DNA of 64,000 nucleotides from Epithemia pelagica (Eukaryota; Bacillariophyta; Bacillariophyceae; Surirellales; Surirellaceae), in contig OX337236.1 of assembly GCA_946965045.2 (NCBI GenBank), positions 558,001 to 622,000 on the forward strand. Reading direction: 5' to 3'. Under the pieces are notes generated by a model. The model saw only the letters and a program-made list of their open reading frames with translations. It was not told the origin of the DNA and did not search any database. Below, piece after piece: positions 20,429 through 31,507 of this stretch (position 1 is the first letter of the stretch; the number at the start of each line of letters is the position of its first letter). A program made the translations under genes and the position numbers.

Positions 20429-23011
20429 TCATCCACTTGTACGACCGGTAGTCGCCCCTGTCGACATGCTGTGATCATTGACACAATTCAGTGTGTCGGT
20501 AAGAAAAACTTTTGCACCCTTCCGATAACGATGCGTGTCAAAATCAACTAATTTCTTTTCTTGCTTGCCAAGATTGGTATGCAACAACTCACTGTGAACC
20601 CCGTAGACTTCCGACATTTGGTGGTCTTTTTGGATACTCCCAGCGAGAAGGGCTTGATGAATCCCGAATTCATCCTCATGAATCGACACAATTCTTCCCA
20701 CCACTTTCTCTTGTAATTCTTCCAAATTGGCCCCCAAAGCTGGTTCCAAAGTGTTAAAAGTATTTGTCAACTTTGCGTTTTCTTCCTCGGTCGAATCTTC
20801 GCCCGGTTTTAACTCAAGAGCTGCTTTGTTGTAATCATTGACATTCTTACGATCTTGCCCGACAATAGCCAACAGGACAAGCCCATAGTCCACCCCGCAT
20901 CGTTGAAGCGCCTTTAGTGATTTCGCAAGAGACTTCGCTGCTTCCTTTGGATACATTTCCGCATGGTTCTGCACTGATACAAAAACAGGAAGGTACAAAG
21001 TTATTTTCTCTTTCGTGACCACAGATACCGGCAAAACCAAATCAACCGCTTCTGTGTTGTTTGCACAGTAGATCGCACAGCCCTTCTCATACAAAGATTT
21101 AAGGAAAGTGTCACCAGCAAGGTATTTCAAGTCAAAGCATAATGGCTGGCGAAAGAACTGAATGCAATTGATTGAACATTGAATGTCCCTTTCCAGCGGT
21201 GTGCCAACAGTCTTTGTCGCATCCTTCTTTGCTGCATCCTCCTGTGTCACACCCTGTTTTTTATTCCCATCATTTCTCGTCACTATCTTCATCCACTCGA
21301 AAAAGTCCACCGAAAGCTTGTGATACGGCTTCCTTCCATCCTCGCTCTCAGTATTATTATTCTTCCGAAGCACGTCCCCACAGAACAAAAGATAGAGAGC
21401 CACTGCAACCTCCCCAAAGTCACCTCTTTCAGGCAAGCACAAACCATCCGCAAAGATTTCTCTAAACATTTTGGCAATGTCTGTTTTCAAAGCCCCATCG
21501 ATCTGCAATTTCATAAGGGGCTGACTTTCGAGCCTTGGTATTTTGGAAGGGTCGCACTCCAGGCTGTAGTCTTCATCCATCAAACACATGGCAATGCGCG
21601 CGCACACAGGATCCGGAAGGTAAGCAAATGATGCTTTGGAAGAGGAGTCAGAAAACTGTTAAAAGTCCGTGAGGTGGGCATATCCTTTTGCAACAAGCTC
21701 GGAGACGACAGAGGCTCTTGTTGGCGCCATTTGCACTCGAGTTGCCAATACGCTCAGACAAGCCTTTTTGTTAGTATGCCAGTTGTACCATTTGCCAAGG
21801 ACTAGTTTCAATGCAATCTCAAACTCATTGTGGTTGGTCAGTCCAGCTTCTTGTTCCTTGTGCAACAGTGCAAACAAGGGTCGGCTGAAACGAATCATTC
21901 GTTCGTATTCTGTACCCTCCTCGTTATTCAAATCAGTATTTGTTGCAAGACATCCCATTGTTCTTATATGAAAAAAGGGTGGAAAGGGAGTTCGAGCATC
22001 GCCAGTCGAAACAGTCTCCTCCTTTTCTGAAAAGAAGTTCGCGATAGCAGAGTTTGTCGCGGCCAAGACTACAGTTACACACATTTGTACTGGTCCGACT
22101 CCCTCTCTGGTGACTTCAATGCTTCTTTGACGAGTTGCCCAGAGGATCATTCGGAGAAGAAATCCATTGTTGCCAATAAGATGCTGCGCCTCATCAAAGA
22201 GCAACAGGCAATCATTCCCCTTACTTTTCTCACAAAGCTCAGTGATCCGGTCACAGATTCTATCTCTCTCGTCCCTTTGATTTGTGTCGTTGATTTTCTC
22301 CGGAACACGATACGTTGTATCGTATGAATCCTTTTGTTTGAGGGCCGGAGTCTTTCCTTTGTGGAGTAGAATCAATCTGGTACAACTCTTTCGGTGGGGC
22401 AAATGACGGATCGAGTGAAGGAGCCTTGATTTTCCAGTTCCGCTGGACTGGATGATGGGCAATAGTGGAGCCAGGTACTTATTTCGTACGTTTTCTTCGT
22501 AGTGCCACTGTTCGACGTTTGTAATGTTCTCGTCCAAGGTCTTGACATCCAGGTCGTGGACAAGTTTTGTTGTGAAACCAAAGTCCTGTTCGGCAAGCCT
22601 GACAGGAGCGGTTCTTGTCTCACCACGGATTGCATTGACAATGTCGATTTTATTGTCCTGCACGAACTTTAATATTTTGGCCTTCTCTTTGTCTGTGTAA
22701 TGCTCTCCAAACTCGTCATCATTGAATTGAAAGCGAAACTCTTTGAGGAAAAACTTGTCGGAATCATTTGCTATCCTCGTGTACACTGCGAGCTTGATGA
22801 GTCGTCTGAACTCGAGATCGGTAATACTACGGCGGTCGTATTTCTCAATCCACTGATTCCAATAGCTGGGATCCATCCAAATGGAGAGGTCATGGATAGG
22901 AATCTTTTCTGCTTCAAAGTCTGAATTTTGTGTTTGCCGTTTGTTGGGGGGTCGACCCTTTGTGGTTGCACTGCCGTCTTCTTTACTGTGCTGTGTTGAA
23001 GTACTCATCAT
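20429..23011 (-). pseudogene. Crinkler/RHS-type NTPase-nuclease interrupted by an in-frame TAA
   Basis: Two open frames on the minus strand, 21659-23011 (450 residues from ATG 23011) and 20429-21658, lie in the same reading frame and are separated only by TAA at 21659-21661. The first is a P-loop NTPase with Walker A SSGTGKSR and Walker B CLLLFDEAQHL. The second has the features of the PD-(D/E)xK-like nuclease half of Crinkler-RHS proteins: an LPDPVCARIAMCLMD lead-in, GDFGEVAVALYLLFCGDVLR, and AVDLVLPV. In the family both halves are one protein, so this copy is either a pseudogene, a readthrough gene, or expresses only the NTPase half. The family includes secreted effectors of oomycetes and chytrids as well as proteins of free-living protists; no secretion signal is seen here. 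No intron that removes the stop was found. Both frames are otherwise intact, so the lesion looks young. Confidence 0.75.
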
Positions 23012-23273
23012 CAAACTATACTATACTGTATGTCGTTTCGTCGCTTCGTGGAATGGACATCATTTGCCCTATTCATTCGCGGACGGAACCGACCTCACGC
23101 CTGGGAAACACTCCCCGGTTGCCATGGAACAATTTTGCGGTTGACCCCCATTGTCGAGAGAGTTTGCAGAAAAGTTCTGTCATCAGGAGTTAATCATCTA
23201 TCAGTGACCCATGTGCGACTTCCATAAAAGATCCAGAATCTTTTTCGATGGGCCATGAGAATGAGAGCCGAGC
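23012..23273. other. Divergent promoter region, partly duplicated
   Basis: Between the minus-strand NTPase gene and oligopeptidase B. From 23204 onward it is part of an inverted duplication whose second copy is at 31030-31257. Confidence 0.6.
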
Positions 23274-23405
23274 ATGAGAGCGCATCACACGTTGTTGGTA
23301 TCTCGTTTGGCCTGTGCATTCACGGCTCTTCTTCCCACCCAACCGTCTCGTCGTCCTCCTCCTTCTCTCCATTTGTGGTTGCCGGTGGTTGTGGTTTCTG
23401 CCGCT
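23204..23405 (+). repeat. Parent copy of the inverted duplicate at 31030-31257
   Basis: Promoter-proximal and leader sequence of the oligopeptidase B gene; the second copy is inverted 7.8 kb downstream. This copy is continuous with the intact gene and is taken as the source. Confidence 0.85.
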
Positions 23406-26147
23406 TCCTCCTCCTCTTCCTCTTCCTCCTTGACAACCAAAGCCGCACTCCCACAACAACGACAACAACACGGATTGACCATGTCGTCGTCGTCCACCAC
23501 AACTTGCAATTCCGACTCGAATGACAACAACCATGGTGGTGGTGCAAGGAGAACCACGGCACCAGTAGTCGTCCCCGAACCACCCGTGGCACATCGCGAT
23601 GAAACGGATCATTTTTATCTCGGTGTGGCTCCTCCGCACTGGGATTCGACCATTCCCCGACAAGCCGCCGACTCGACGCAAGCCTTGGTCGATCCTCCCG
23701 TGGCCATTGCCAATCCCTACGGTTGGATGCGCGATACGACACGAAGCAATCCAGCCGTCTTGGACCATTTGCAACGAGAAAATGACTACACGCAACAAGT
23801 CACTGCACCCTTGTCGCAATTGCAACACGACTTGTATCACGAATTTTTGTCCCGCATTCAAGAAACGGATCATTCCGTTCCTCGTCCATTGGGACCCCAG
23901 TCTCCCTGGCTGGTCTATTCTCGAACCTTTGAAGGGTTGTCCTACCCCGTGTATTGTCGGGCACCACAGTCCTCGTCTTTTTTATTGTCAGCTGTCAACT
24001 GGGATGGTTCGGCCACTTCTCCCATTGTTCCGGGTGAACAAGTCTTGATCAATGTCAATGAGTTGGCCGACGGTCACGACTATTGTGTCGTGGAAGACGT
24101 GGAATCGTCTCCGTCTCATACTCTCGTGGCCTATACGATTGACTTTGTGGGAGAAGAACGATATGCCTTGCACATTCAACCTTTATCCGCCACAACGGGA
24201 AACTCCAGTTCCAATGCCGAGGACGAAATTGCCACCGACTTGGATGGATCCATTGTATGGGGTCACACGGATGACTATTTGTTTTATATCAAGGTGGATG
24301 AGAATACACGGCCCTATCAAGTCTATCGGCGTCGAATTCGTATCCACGATGGAGCCACCACTACGGAGGATGAGGACGACGAGGAGGAGCTCTTGTTGTT
24401 TGAAGAATTGGACGAAGCCTTTTTTGTGGGCATTCACAAAACCTTGGACGAAAAGTATCTCATTATTTCTTCGGAATCCTCCGAAACGTCCGAAGTACAT
24501 TATTTGGCACTGGGAGGCGATGACGACACAACGAACAACAAAAATGCATTGCACTGTATTTGTCCCCGACAACACAAGGTCTTGTATCAAGTCGATCATC
24601 GACAAGGCATTTGGTGGATTCAATCCAATCTCGGAGGCTTGACCAATTTTGCGCTCTTTACGGTTCCGGTCGGCCAGTCGCAGGATTCCACCCATTGGAA
24701 GTTGGTGGTGGCCAACAACAACAAGGATAATGATGCCGTCGTCTTGTTTGATGGATCCAATCAACGGTCCTTGGACGATGTCACTTGCTTTCAATCTCAT
24801 GTCGTCGTACAAGGCCGCGAAGATAGCTTGCCCCGCATTTGGATCTTGACCCTGGACGACGACCAGCACCAGGACAATAGGGTTCACGCCGCCATGACGC
24901 GCTTGGAATTTGACGAACCGGCCTTTGATGTCGGTGTGGCCGCCAATTATGATTATACCGCGGCCTCTCTCCTCATTGCCTATGATTCCCTGACCACACC
25001 GACGCAATATTGGGAGATCCAGTTCCACGACGTTTCGCAACGCACCTTGGTCAAGGAACGTCGAGTGGCCCACTATGACAAACACGAGTACGAAACTCAA
25101 CGCGTGTGGGTGACGGCACGGGATGGAATCACCTCCTTACCCGTCGATCTCTTGTATCGCAAACACGTCATGGAGACATTTCGGGCAACGGGACAACCCG
25201 TTCCAGTCCACATGTATGGTACGTTCGTTGTGGAACGAGAGTGTTGCACTTTGGGAGACACTTGTGTTTTCTCTCTTTGCAGCCAACAATCTCTCATGGT
25301 GTTGTCACAACTTTTTGGTTTTTCTTGTCCATGACGATTTCCAGGATACGGCTCGTATGGTGCCTGTGAAGAAGCCACCTTTAGTTCCAGTTTGTTGCCC
25401 TTGTTGGACCGGGGTGTCGTGTACGCACTCACCCATGTGCGAGGCGGAGGCGAATTGGGACGACCCTGGTACGAAGAACCCAATGGGGGCAAGTACTTGT
25501 GCAAACAAAATACTTTTGACGACTTTGTCGACATTGCCCGCTACTTGATTCACGACCATGCCTTGACGACTCCTCATCAATTGTCTTGTGAAGGACGGAG
25601 TGCTGGAGGCTTGCTCATTGCTGCCTCGCTCAATCAAGCACCCGATTTATTTCGTGTCGCTCTCCTCGGAGTGCCCTTTGTCGATGTCTTGGCTACCATG
25701 TCGGATGCTTCTCTCAATTTGGTGGTCACGGAATGGGAAGAATGGGGCAATCCCAATGAAGTCAAGTACATGGAATACATGAAATCCTATTGTCCCTTGC
25801 AAAACATTCAATACGGTGCCCTGTATCCCGCCTGTTGGGTGACCGGTGGCTTGCACGATCCGCGCGTGTCGTATTGGGAACCGGCCAAACTGGTGGCCCA
25901 CTTGCGACACGCACAACCACCACAAGCCGCCGCGCACCATCGTCCCATTTGTCTCAAACTGGAACTGTCCGCCGGCCATTTTAGTGCCAGTGATCGATAC
26001 AAGCATTGGCGCGAATTGTCCGTGGATTATGCCTTTTTACTGCAGCAATTGGGATTGGCCACTACGACTCCTGTCACTACCATTACCACGAAGAATCGAC
26101 CATTCGCCCAAGAGACGACCACCCCAGTGGAACCCACGACCAAGTGA
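23274..26147 (+). CDS. Oligopeptidase B-type serine peptidase
   Basis: Two exons, 23274-25218 and 25345-26147, with a 126 bp GTACGT...CCAG intron; the join restores a Gly codon in HMYGYGSYG. Product 915 residues. The first ~100 residues are an extension with a hydrophobic leader (TLLVSRLACAFTALL) and a Ser-rich stretch. A seven-bladed beta-propeller region follows, beginning near HRDETDHFYLG. The C-terminal alpha/beta hydrolase has the nucleophile motif EGRSAGGLL and the catalytic His region SAGHFSASDRYKHW, which matches the GH-x-x-SgRyK pattern of oligopeptidase B. This clan cleaves short peptides after basic residues. The leader suggests routing through the secretory or plastid pathway (inference). 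Confidence 0.9.
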
Positions 26148-26528
26148 TGATTGGGGTTCCATGTCGGTCGTGTCACTGGTGGTGTGCCTCCAAAGTGTAA
26201 TGAGAACCGAAACGCGCGAGTTTCAGGATCACATCTGGAACAGCGGGGCAGTGGCGACCCGGTCCGTACACCCAGCGGGTGAAACGATAGATACGGTCGT
26301 CATTGGCAACAACTGACTCTCATTGGAACGCTCCTTTACTGGTTTATACAGTTCCTTGGCAGAGGACCATCTTATGCTTGCCATGTACGATAGGGTAGCT
26401 CCTACTACCTAGTAATCCTAGCAATGATGAGCCCTCATCATGAAGATCACCAAAACAGTCGACAAGCTCTGGCATGCACAAATTTACCATGACTATTGGC
26501 ACATCCTAACGTTTCGACGACTCTTATG
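26148..26528. other. Convergent 3' region
   Basis: Between oligopeptidase B (plus) and the alkyltransferase-like gene (minus). No gene seen. Confidence 0.5.
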
Positions 26529-26840
26529 TTACCCATCTGGAACACTATTCTCGTCAAACGTGTAGATACAGCTGGGATCGACCGTTCCATGGTCCAAAAA
26601 CCTGACACCTTCGGATTGAAGGAGGTTTCGCTTGGCATCAAGTTTTGCGCCACTTCGAACGCCTCCAAATCCACACAATGAGCCATTGTGAGCGACGACG
26701 CGATGACAGGGGACCGTCGGGGCATAGGGATTGCGCCGAAGGGCTTGTCCGACGGCTTGACACGAGTTGCACTTCACAACGTCGGCCAAGAGTTTGTACG
26801 TGGTCACCTGACCGGGAGGAACACGGCACAGTGCGGCCAA
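26529..26840 (-). CDS. O6-alkylguanine-DNA alkyltransferase-like protein, 5' end unresolved
   Basis: The frame encodes the DNA-binding and active-site domain of the MGMT/Ogt family: ALCRVPPGQVTTYKLLA (helix-turn-helix), SCQAVGQALRRNP (recognition helix with Arg finger), and PCHRVVAHNGSLCGFGG, where the Cys is the alkyl acceptor. The Cys is kept, unlike in ATL proteins where it is Trp. The open frame extends upstream through TEWEQTRVL but meets a TGA before any ATG. The nearest good start, ATG 26983 (MVAAKTHKD, basic), is in another frame. Either a short intron lies between 26860 and 26983 (an acceptor-like TTACAG occurs near 26864), or there is a 1-nt indel. Coordinates given cover only the certain part. 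Confidence 0.75.
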   Translation of the reverse strand: MAALCRVPPGQVTTYKLLADVVKCNSCQAVGQALRRNPYAPTVPCHRVVAHNGSLCGFGGVRSGAKLDAKRNLLQSEGVRFLDHGTVDPSCIYTFDENSVPDG

Positions 26841-26983
26841 GACACGCGTTTGCTCCCACTCTGTAACGATTGATAGGAAGCCTGATTGTTCAGGAACCCA
26901 ACATCATTGTGTGCCCTCTTCTTCTTGCTTGGTTGCTTGGCTTTGCTCTGAGTTGTATCCTTGTGCGTTTTGGCAGCGACCAT

Positions 26984-27617
26984 GGTGGTTAGAGTGGTTA
27001 CATGTGGACGTGTTTGACGTTCCGCACAATGTACCTTGTGATACTCCCATCGGAGATCCAGTAGTCTATTCGTGATCCATCTCGTGTCTGGAACGTCTAT
27101 CCCACAGACGCGAGCTGGTGTGTGTCGAAGAACGTCCCATGATGTCATGTGCGGATCGGCACCGATTCGTGATCCATCTCGTGTCTGGAACGTCTATCCC
27201 ACAGACGCGAGCTGGTGTGTGTCGAAGAACGTCCCATGATGTCATGTGCGGATCGGCACCGAAAGTGCCCATTCCCAGCGTTTTCTGATTGATTTATACT
27301 CTCTAGACCATACTATTTCCAGTAGTTAGAAATTCGATGACTGGAGGGTGTGGAGGAAGCCCCTGCGCGTTCGGTCGTTCGTGGTAAAAACTGTACCTAT
27401 CTACACCAATAAAGAGTCCGCACAACAAGCCACAACCATCAACCATTGGCGTTTGTAGACTTTCTGCCTACAAAAGACACGGCACTGTTCGTCTTTTGCC
27501 ATTCTCGCTCTTTTGTGTTTTGTCTGCCATAATAATATCTCGAACAAAGCTCAACAGAGGCACATTGTGCAGGAACCCAGAGAGAGAGAGAGAGAGGAAT
27601 ACACAAGAGAAACAATC
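26984..27617. other. Intergenic with tandem duplication
   Basis: Between the alkyltransferase-like gene and the amino-acid transporter. Apart from the 97 bp duplication it contains a GA-dinucleotide run near 27581-27594 in the transporter leader. Confidence 0.55.
27068..27261. repeat. Perfect 97 bp tandem duplication
   Basis: The unit 27068-27164 is followed at once by an identical copy 27165-27261. Each unit contains the word CCACAGACGCGAGCTGG. No difference between the copies is visible, so the duplication is recent or is conserved by gene conversion. Confidence 0.95.
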
Positions 27618-29493
27618 ATGTGGTCCCAAAACACTATTCTTGCATTCCTCGTACTGCCCACATCTGTGTCGGCCTTTGTGATGGTGAACTCGAGGGTTCT
27701 TGTGGGTCACCATGCACTCCTGTCGAACAACAACAACAACAAGAAGAGGAACGGTCATTTCTCGCGGTCGTCTCTGGTCAGTGTCGCAACGGGAAATCCA
27801 TATGGCGAATGGAACAGTGATGACATGTTTGTGCAAAACGCAACATATCCAGTCGATTCTTCCTTCCTCATACCGTCCGATTCTGCTACGTCGTCTTTGG
27901 TGCTCGAAGAAGAGGCCTTGCCGACGGTGGTTCCAACGGTCGACGACCCAAACAAGAACGACGACGACGACACGGTTGTAGCCGAAAAATCCTCCTCCTC
28001 CGCTTCTGTGGCTGGTACGACATTTAGTGTCATGAAGGCCATGTTAGGCTCGGGTGTCTTGGCCCTTCCTTCCGGATTGGCCGCCATTTCCGATTACAAG
28101 GGAGCCGTTTGGTCCGCCAATCTCTTGTTTGTCGTCTTGGGACTCTTGTCGGCCTATACCTTTTCCTTGTATGGGCGTCTCTGTCATGCCACCAATGCCT
28201 CAAGTCTGGGCGATGTGTGGAAACGCGTTCATCAAACCCAGGACAGTACACCCATTAGTTTGGCTTCCTTTTCCTTTTGCTATGGGAGTTGTCTCATCTT
28301 TTTGTTAATTATTGGCGATACGGTCAGCAGTCTGGTTCGGGCACTGACAACCACTGCGAGCCTTCCCTTGTTGGCCGCCATGGGATCGCGTCAAACCGCC
28401 ATTTTGGCCGTCATGACCAGTTTGTTGTTGCCCCTGTGCAATCTCAAATCTTTGGCGGCCCTCTCTCCCATTTCCATTGTCGGTGTCTTGGCTTCCATTG
28501 TGTCGAGTGCCTTTGTGGTCTGGCGATGTCCCTGGGTGGTTCCCTCGTCGCCCTACCATGTGGCCGCGGCCAGTACTGGTAGTACCTTTTTGCCCAGTTT
28601 GGCCTCTCATCATGTCCCACAATTTGGATCCTATTGCAAATTGGCATCGACGGCACCCTTGGTCTTGTTGGGAATGGGAGGAATGGCACTCATGGCTCAT
28701 TTCTCGGCACCCGACTTTTATCAAGCCTTGGCCGGAGGGACGCCACGACAAAAACAACAACAACAAGATGGTAGTACTGCCACGGTCCAATCGGATCTAC
28801 CCCTCCAGAAATACCGCAAAGCCACCATGTGGAGTTTTATCAGTACGTCGTAGTATACGAGAGGCGTTCGTCGTCCTGGCGATGGTTGTGTTTGGGTTGG
28901 ATTCTGTTCCTCACACTTGTGTATTGGTTGTTCAATCCACAGCGGTGGGGATTGTCAATGCCATTACCATGACGTGTGGATTTTTGACCTTTGGTGGAAA
29001 TTCGGCCGGTATGATTTTGAACAATTACGCGACACAAGATGTGGGTGCCGCCGTGAGTCGCATGCTGGTGGCCGTGTCCATGATTGGAGGCTTTCCACTC
29101 TTGTTTTTGGCCTTGCGGTCCGCCGCCACGGATTTGTGGGCCAGCAGCAGTCGATCCGACAGCCACAACCAGGAGTTGTTGCAGCAGCAATCCACAGCAG
29201 TTTCCACCAACCAATCGGGCTGGAAGCTCAAACTGGGACTCTTGTCTTCCTTGACGGCCTTGTCCATGTTGGTCAAGGATGTGGGCATGGTGGTTGGGTT
29301 GAATGGTGCCATTACCGGGTCGGCCATTATTTATTCCTTTCCGGCCCTCTTGTTTTTGCGATTCACGCGTTCCCCCAACAGTGGCATTGTGGTACGCAAA
29401 GGCGAACGGACCCTGTGTCGAGGCTTGGTGGCCTTTGGCATTGTGTCGGCCGTTTTGGGGGGAGCCACGACCCTGCTCAAGTCGTGTGGTTGA
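27618..29493 (+). CDS. Amino-acid transporter (AAAP/SLC38-like), plastid-type leader
   Basis: Two exons, 27618-28842 and 28943-29493, with a 100 bp intron (GTACGT donor, CCACAG acceptor); the join makes SFI-T-VGIVNA. Product 591 residues. The leader NTILAFLVLPTSVSAFVMVN is a signal peptide followed by Phe at the cleavage site, the ASAF-type motif of diatom plastid precursors, and then a Ser/Asn/Arg-rich transit-like stretch. The transporter begins at TTFSVMKAMLGSGVLALP, the classic first helix of the AAAP family. About ten further hydrophobic segments follow. A plastid envelope location is inferred from the leader; the substrate cannot be told. Confidence 0.82.
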
Positions 29494-29915
29494 TGGTGTG
29501 TTGTTTGTCATGTCATGGATGAACATGGATGAACAATGTAGTGACCGTTTCCGCTCCGCACTGCCAGTGCCAGAGTTGCAATCGTCCTATACTTGTCGCA
29601 TTGCGGTTGGCTTTCATTATATTTGTGGATATGGACAACCAAACCCGAAATTCTAGCAGGAATTGGAATGGCAAGTGCGCTGATGTACAGCATCCTTTTG
29701 ATTGTCACCCGAAAACTGACAATGAGCAAAGAAAATGACCATGGTGCAGCAGGGCATCACTACGGTATGTCCTTGGTTCTGCGCGAAAGAAATTCTAACA
29801 AGTTTTATCATAAAAGTTTGCATCGGATATTTTTATTACTACTATTGCAAGGGTTTGCGTGACGCTTTCCGCATCAGTGTCGTCATCATCCTGTTTGTCG
29901 GATGAGTCGCCGTGA
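29494..29915. other. Intergenic, no gene seen
   Basis: 3' flank of the amino-acid transporter. Only short ORFs without recognisable domains. Confidence 0.5.
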
Positions 29916-30158
29916 TTAGCGCAACGCCACGCACGTACACATCACTTCACTCGTCTCTCCAAACGATCGGATTGGAATTGCTCGCGCTTCGTACTGTTCA
30001 TTGTATTCTTCGAGAGCTTGCAGGGATGCCAGTTCTCGAGCGTTCACTTGCGATTGTACTATTCTGGTCCTTTGACGGATATAGAGTCCCAAGAGAACGA
30101 GCACTGTAGCAATGAGGGCCATCCACATCATCCAGACCATTCGTTGATTGTCCAACAT
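29916..30158 (-). CDS. Small single-pass membrane protein (tentative)
   Basis: 80 residues from the first ATG in the frame (30158). One strong hydrophobic segment (MALIATVLVLLGLYI) is followed by a basic stop-transfer segment (RQRTR) and a polar helix (LASLQALEEYNEQYEAR). The open frame continues upstream to about 30310 with a Lys-rich segment (HKKKKPKNQ) but without an ATG, so a 5' exon may be missing. No family recognised. Confidence 0.4.
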   Translation of the reverse strand: MLDNQRMVWMMWMALIATVLVLLGLYIRQRTRIVQSQVNARELASLQALEEYNEQYEARAIPIRSFGETSEVMCTCVALR

Positions 30159-30260
30159 TTCGCCGTCACCAAGGATTTGGTTCTTTGGTTTCTTCTTCTT
30201 GTGTGTGGTATCATCGGGTGTAGGTTTTGTTTGTGCGTTCCCTCGTGTTCCGTCTGACAC

Positions 30261-31022
30261 AAAAATGCGTCTGGTCCAAAAAAAGTCGATCCAAAGGCAT
30301 GTGAGATGAGGTCAAGGTTCTGATGCCTCTCAAAGACTCCCAGGGCTTTTGGAATAATTGGTCCAAATACTATACAATATGTCCCTCATTATTTGCTTCC
30401 GATAAAAGTCATTCGTAACCAAATCGAACCGAGCGTCGGCATCGTCTCCCTCCCATGGCGGAGGGGACTCGGGACTCGGACACATGAGAGATCCAAGCTA
30501 TGGGCAAGCCGGGCGAAACTGTTCCTTCCTTCCAAGCAGCATTCCGAGCAGTGATGGCAGATCCCAAAAGCCCCGGAAACAAAGACAAGCAATCATGGAA
30601 GGGCGACACAGCAATGACTTGGTCCAGAGTCAAGTCTCTGGCCAGCCGATTGTACCTCCAATATCCCCTGTCCAGCAGCACGACTTCGGGGTTTCCGGAA
30701 TGGGTTGTTGCGGTCGGTTCCCATGGAACGACGTGTGTCATAAGTCCCTTTGCTACATAACGATTTTCTTCCATACATGCCACAATTCGAAACAGTCCCC
30801 AATCAAATTAGACTCGTTCCATAAAGAACGACGACAAGTCGAGGCCGTCCATATGGTTGCGCGACAATTTCTTTATCGAGCACCGTTTGGAATGCAAGGT
30901 CGTTTGGGGAATACTGGCGTTGGTGTTGTTCCACCATGGTGGCATGTTCCGGTCGGAATCACAAGTAGTCTGGTGGACAACGACGACGACGACGGCGACG
31001 ACATGGCGCAAATCCGGGCAGA
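30261..31022. other. Unassigned region next to the inverted duplicate
   Basis: ORFs are open on both strands here (30484-31149 plus; 30409-30774 minus), but none shows a domain. The part from about 30935 to 31022 is a diverged continuation of the oligopeptidase B 5' copy. Confidence 0.4.
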
Positions 31023-31160
31023 TCAGGTAGCGGCAGAAACCACAACCACCGGCAGCCACAAATGGCGAGGAGGAGGAGGACGACGAGACGGTTGTGTGCG
31101 AAGAAGAGCCGTGAATGCACAGGCCAAACGAGATACCAACAACGTGTGATGCGCTCTCAT
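31023..31160 (-). pseudogene. Truncated copy of the oligopeptidase B leader
   Basis: ATG at 31160 opens a 45-codon frame that repeats the first ~44 residues of the oligopeptidase B precursor at 23274 with a few substitutions (for example Pro to Arg after FTALL), then stops at TGA 31023-31025. The peptidase domain is absent. Confidence 0.85.
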
Positions 31161-31257
31161 GCTCGCTGTGCTCTCTCTCATGGCCTCCCCCAAGCAAAAA
31201 GATTTTTGGGTGACGCCATTGGATCAGTTGGATCTTTTGAGGGTCGCACATGGGTCA
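31030..31257 (-). repeat. Inverted duplicate of 23204-23405
   Basis: The reverse complement of this stretch aligns with 23204-23405, starting at TGACCCATGTGCGAC and running through the start codon into the leader. It therefore carries promoter-proximal sequence as well as coding sequence. Weaker similarity extends down to about 30935, facing 23545. Confidence 0.85.
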
Positions 31258-31507
31258 TTGGTCGCGGATAACACGTCAGTAATGTTTCTCGTATACTGTG
31301 GACCATGGCGTAAAAAGAACGAACTCCAAAACACCATCTCTGGACCCACACATCATCCTCTTGACGACGACGACGGATAGAAGCCTGTTCCAAAGCGCGC
31401 TAGTGTTTGCTGCGAGGCCGCCCACAAACTCCCAACAAAAGAATCGCAAGCGGCTTGTCGTTCCGTCGTCTCTCTCTCTTGTACTACAGTCACAGTACGA
31501 CAGCAGA
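31161..31507. other. 5' flank of the fused ABC transporter
   Basis: Contains part of the inverted duplicate (to 31257). An in-frame extension of the ABC transporter from 31298 lacks leader character and is treated as untranslated. Confidence 0.5.

Noticed and set aside
20429-23011. Two independent minus-strand genes instead of one interrupted gene
   Set aside because: The frames are identical, the gap is one stop codon, and the two halves match the two modules of a single protein family; no promoter-like spacer exists between them.
30484-31149. Plus-strand ORF of 221 codons
   Set aside because: No domain; its last third is antisense to the copied oligopeptidase B leader, and the same antisense frame is also open at the parent copy (23285-23557), so openness comes from sequence composition.
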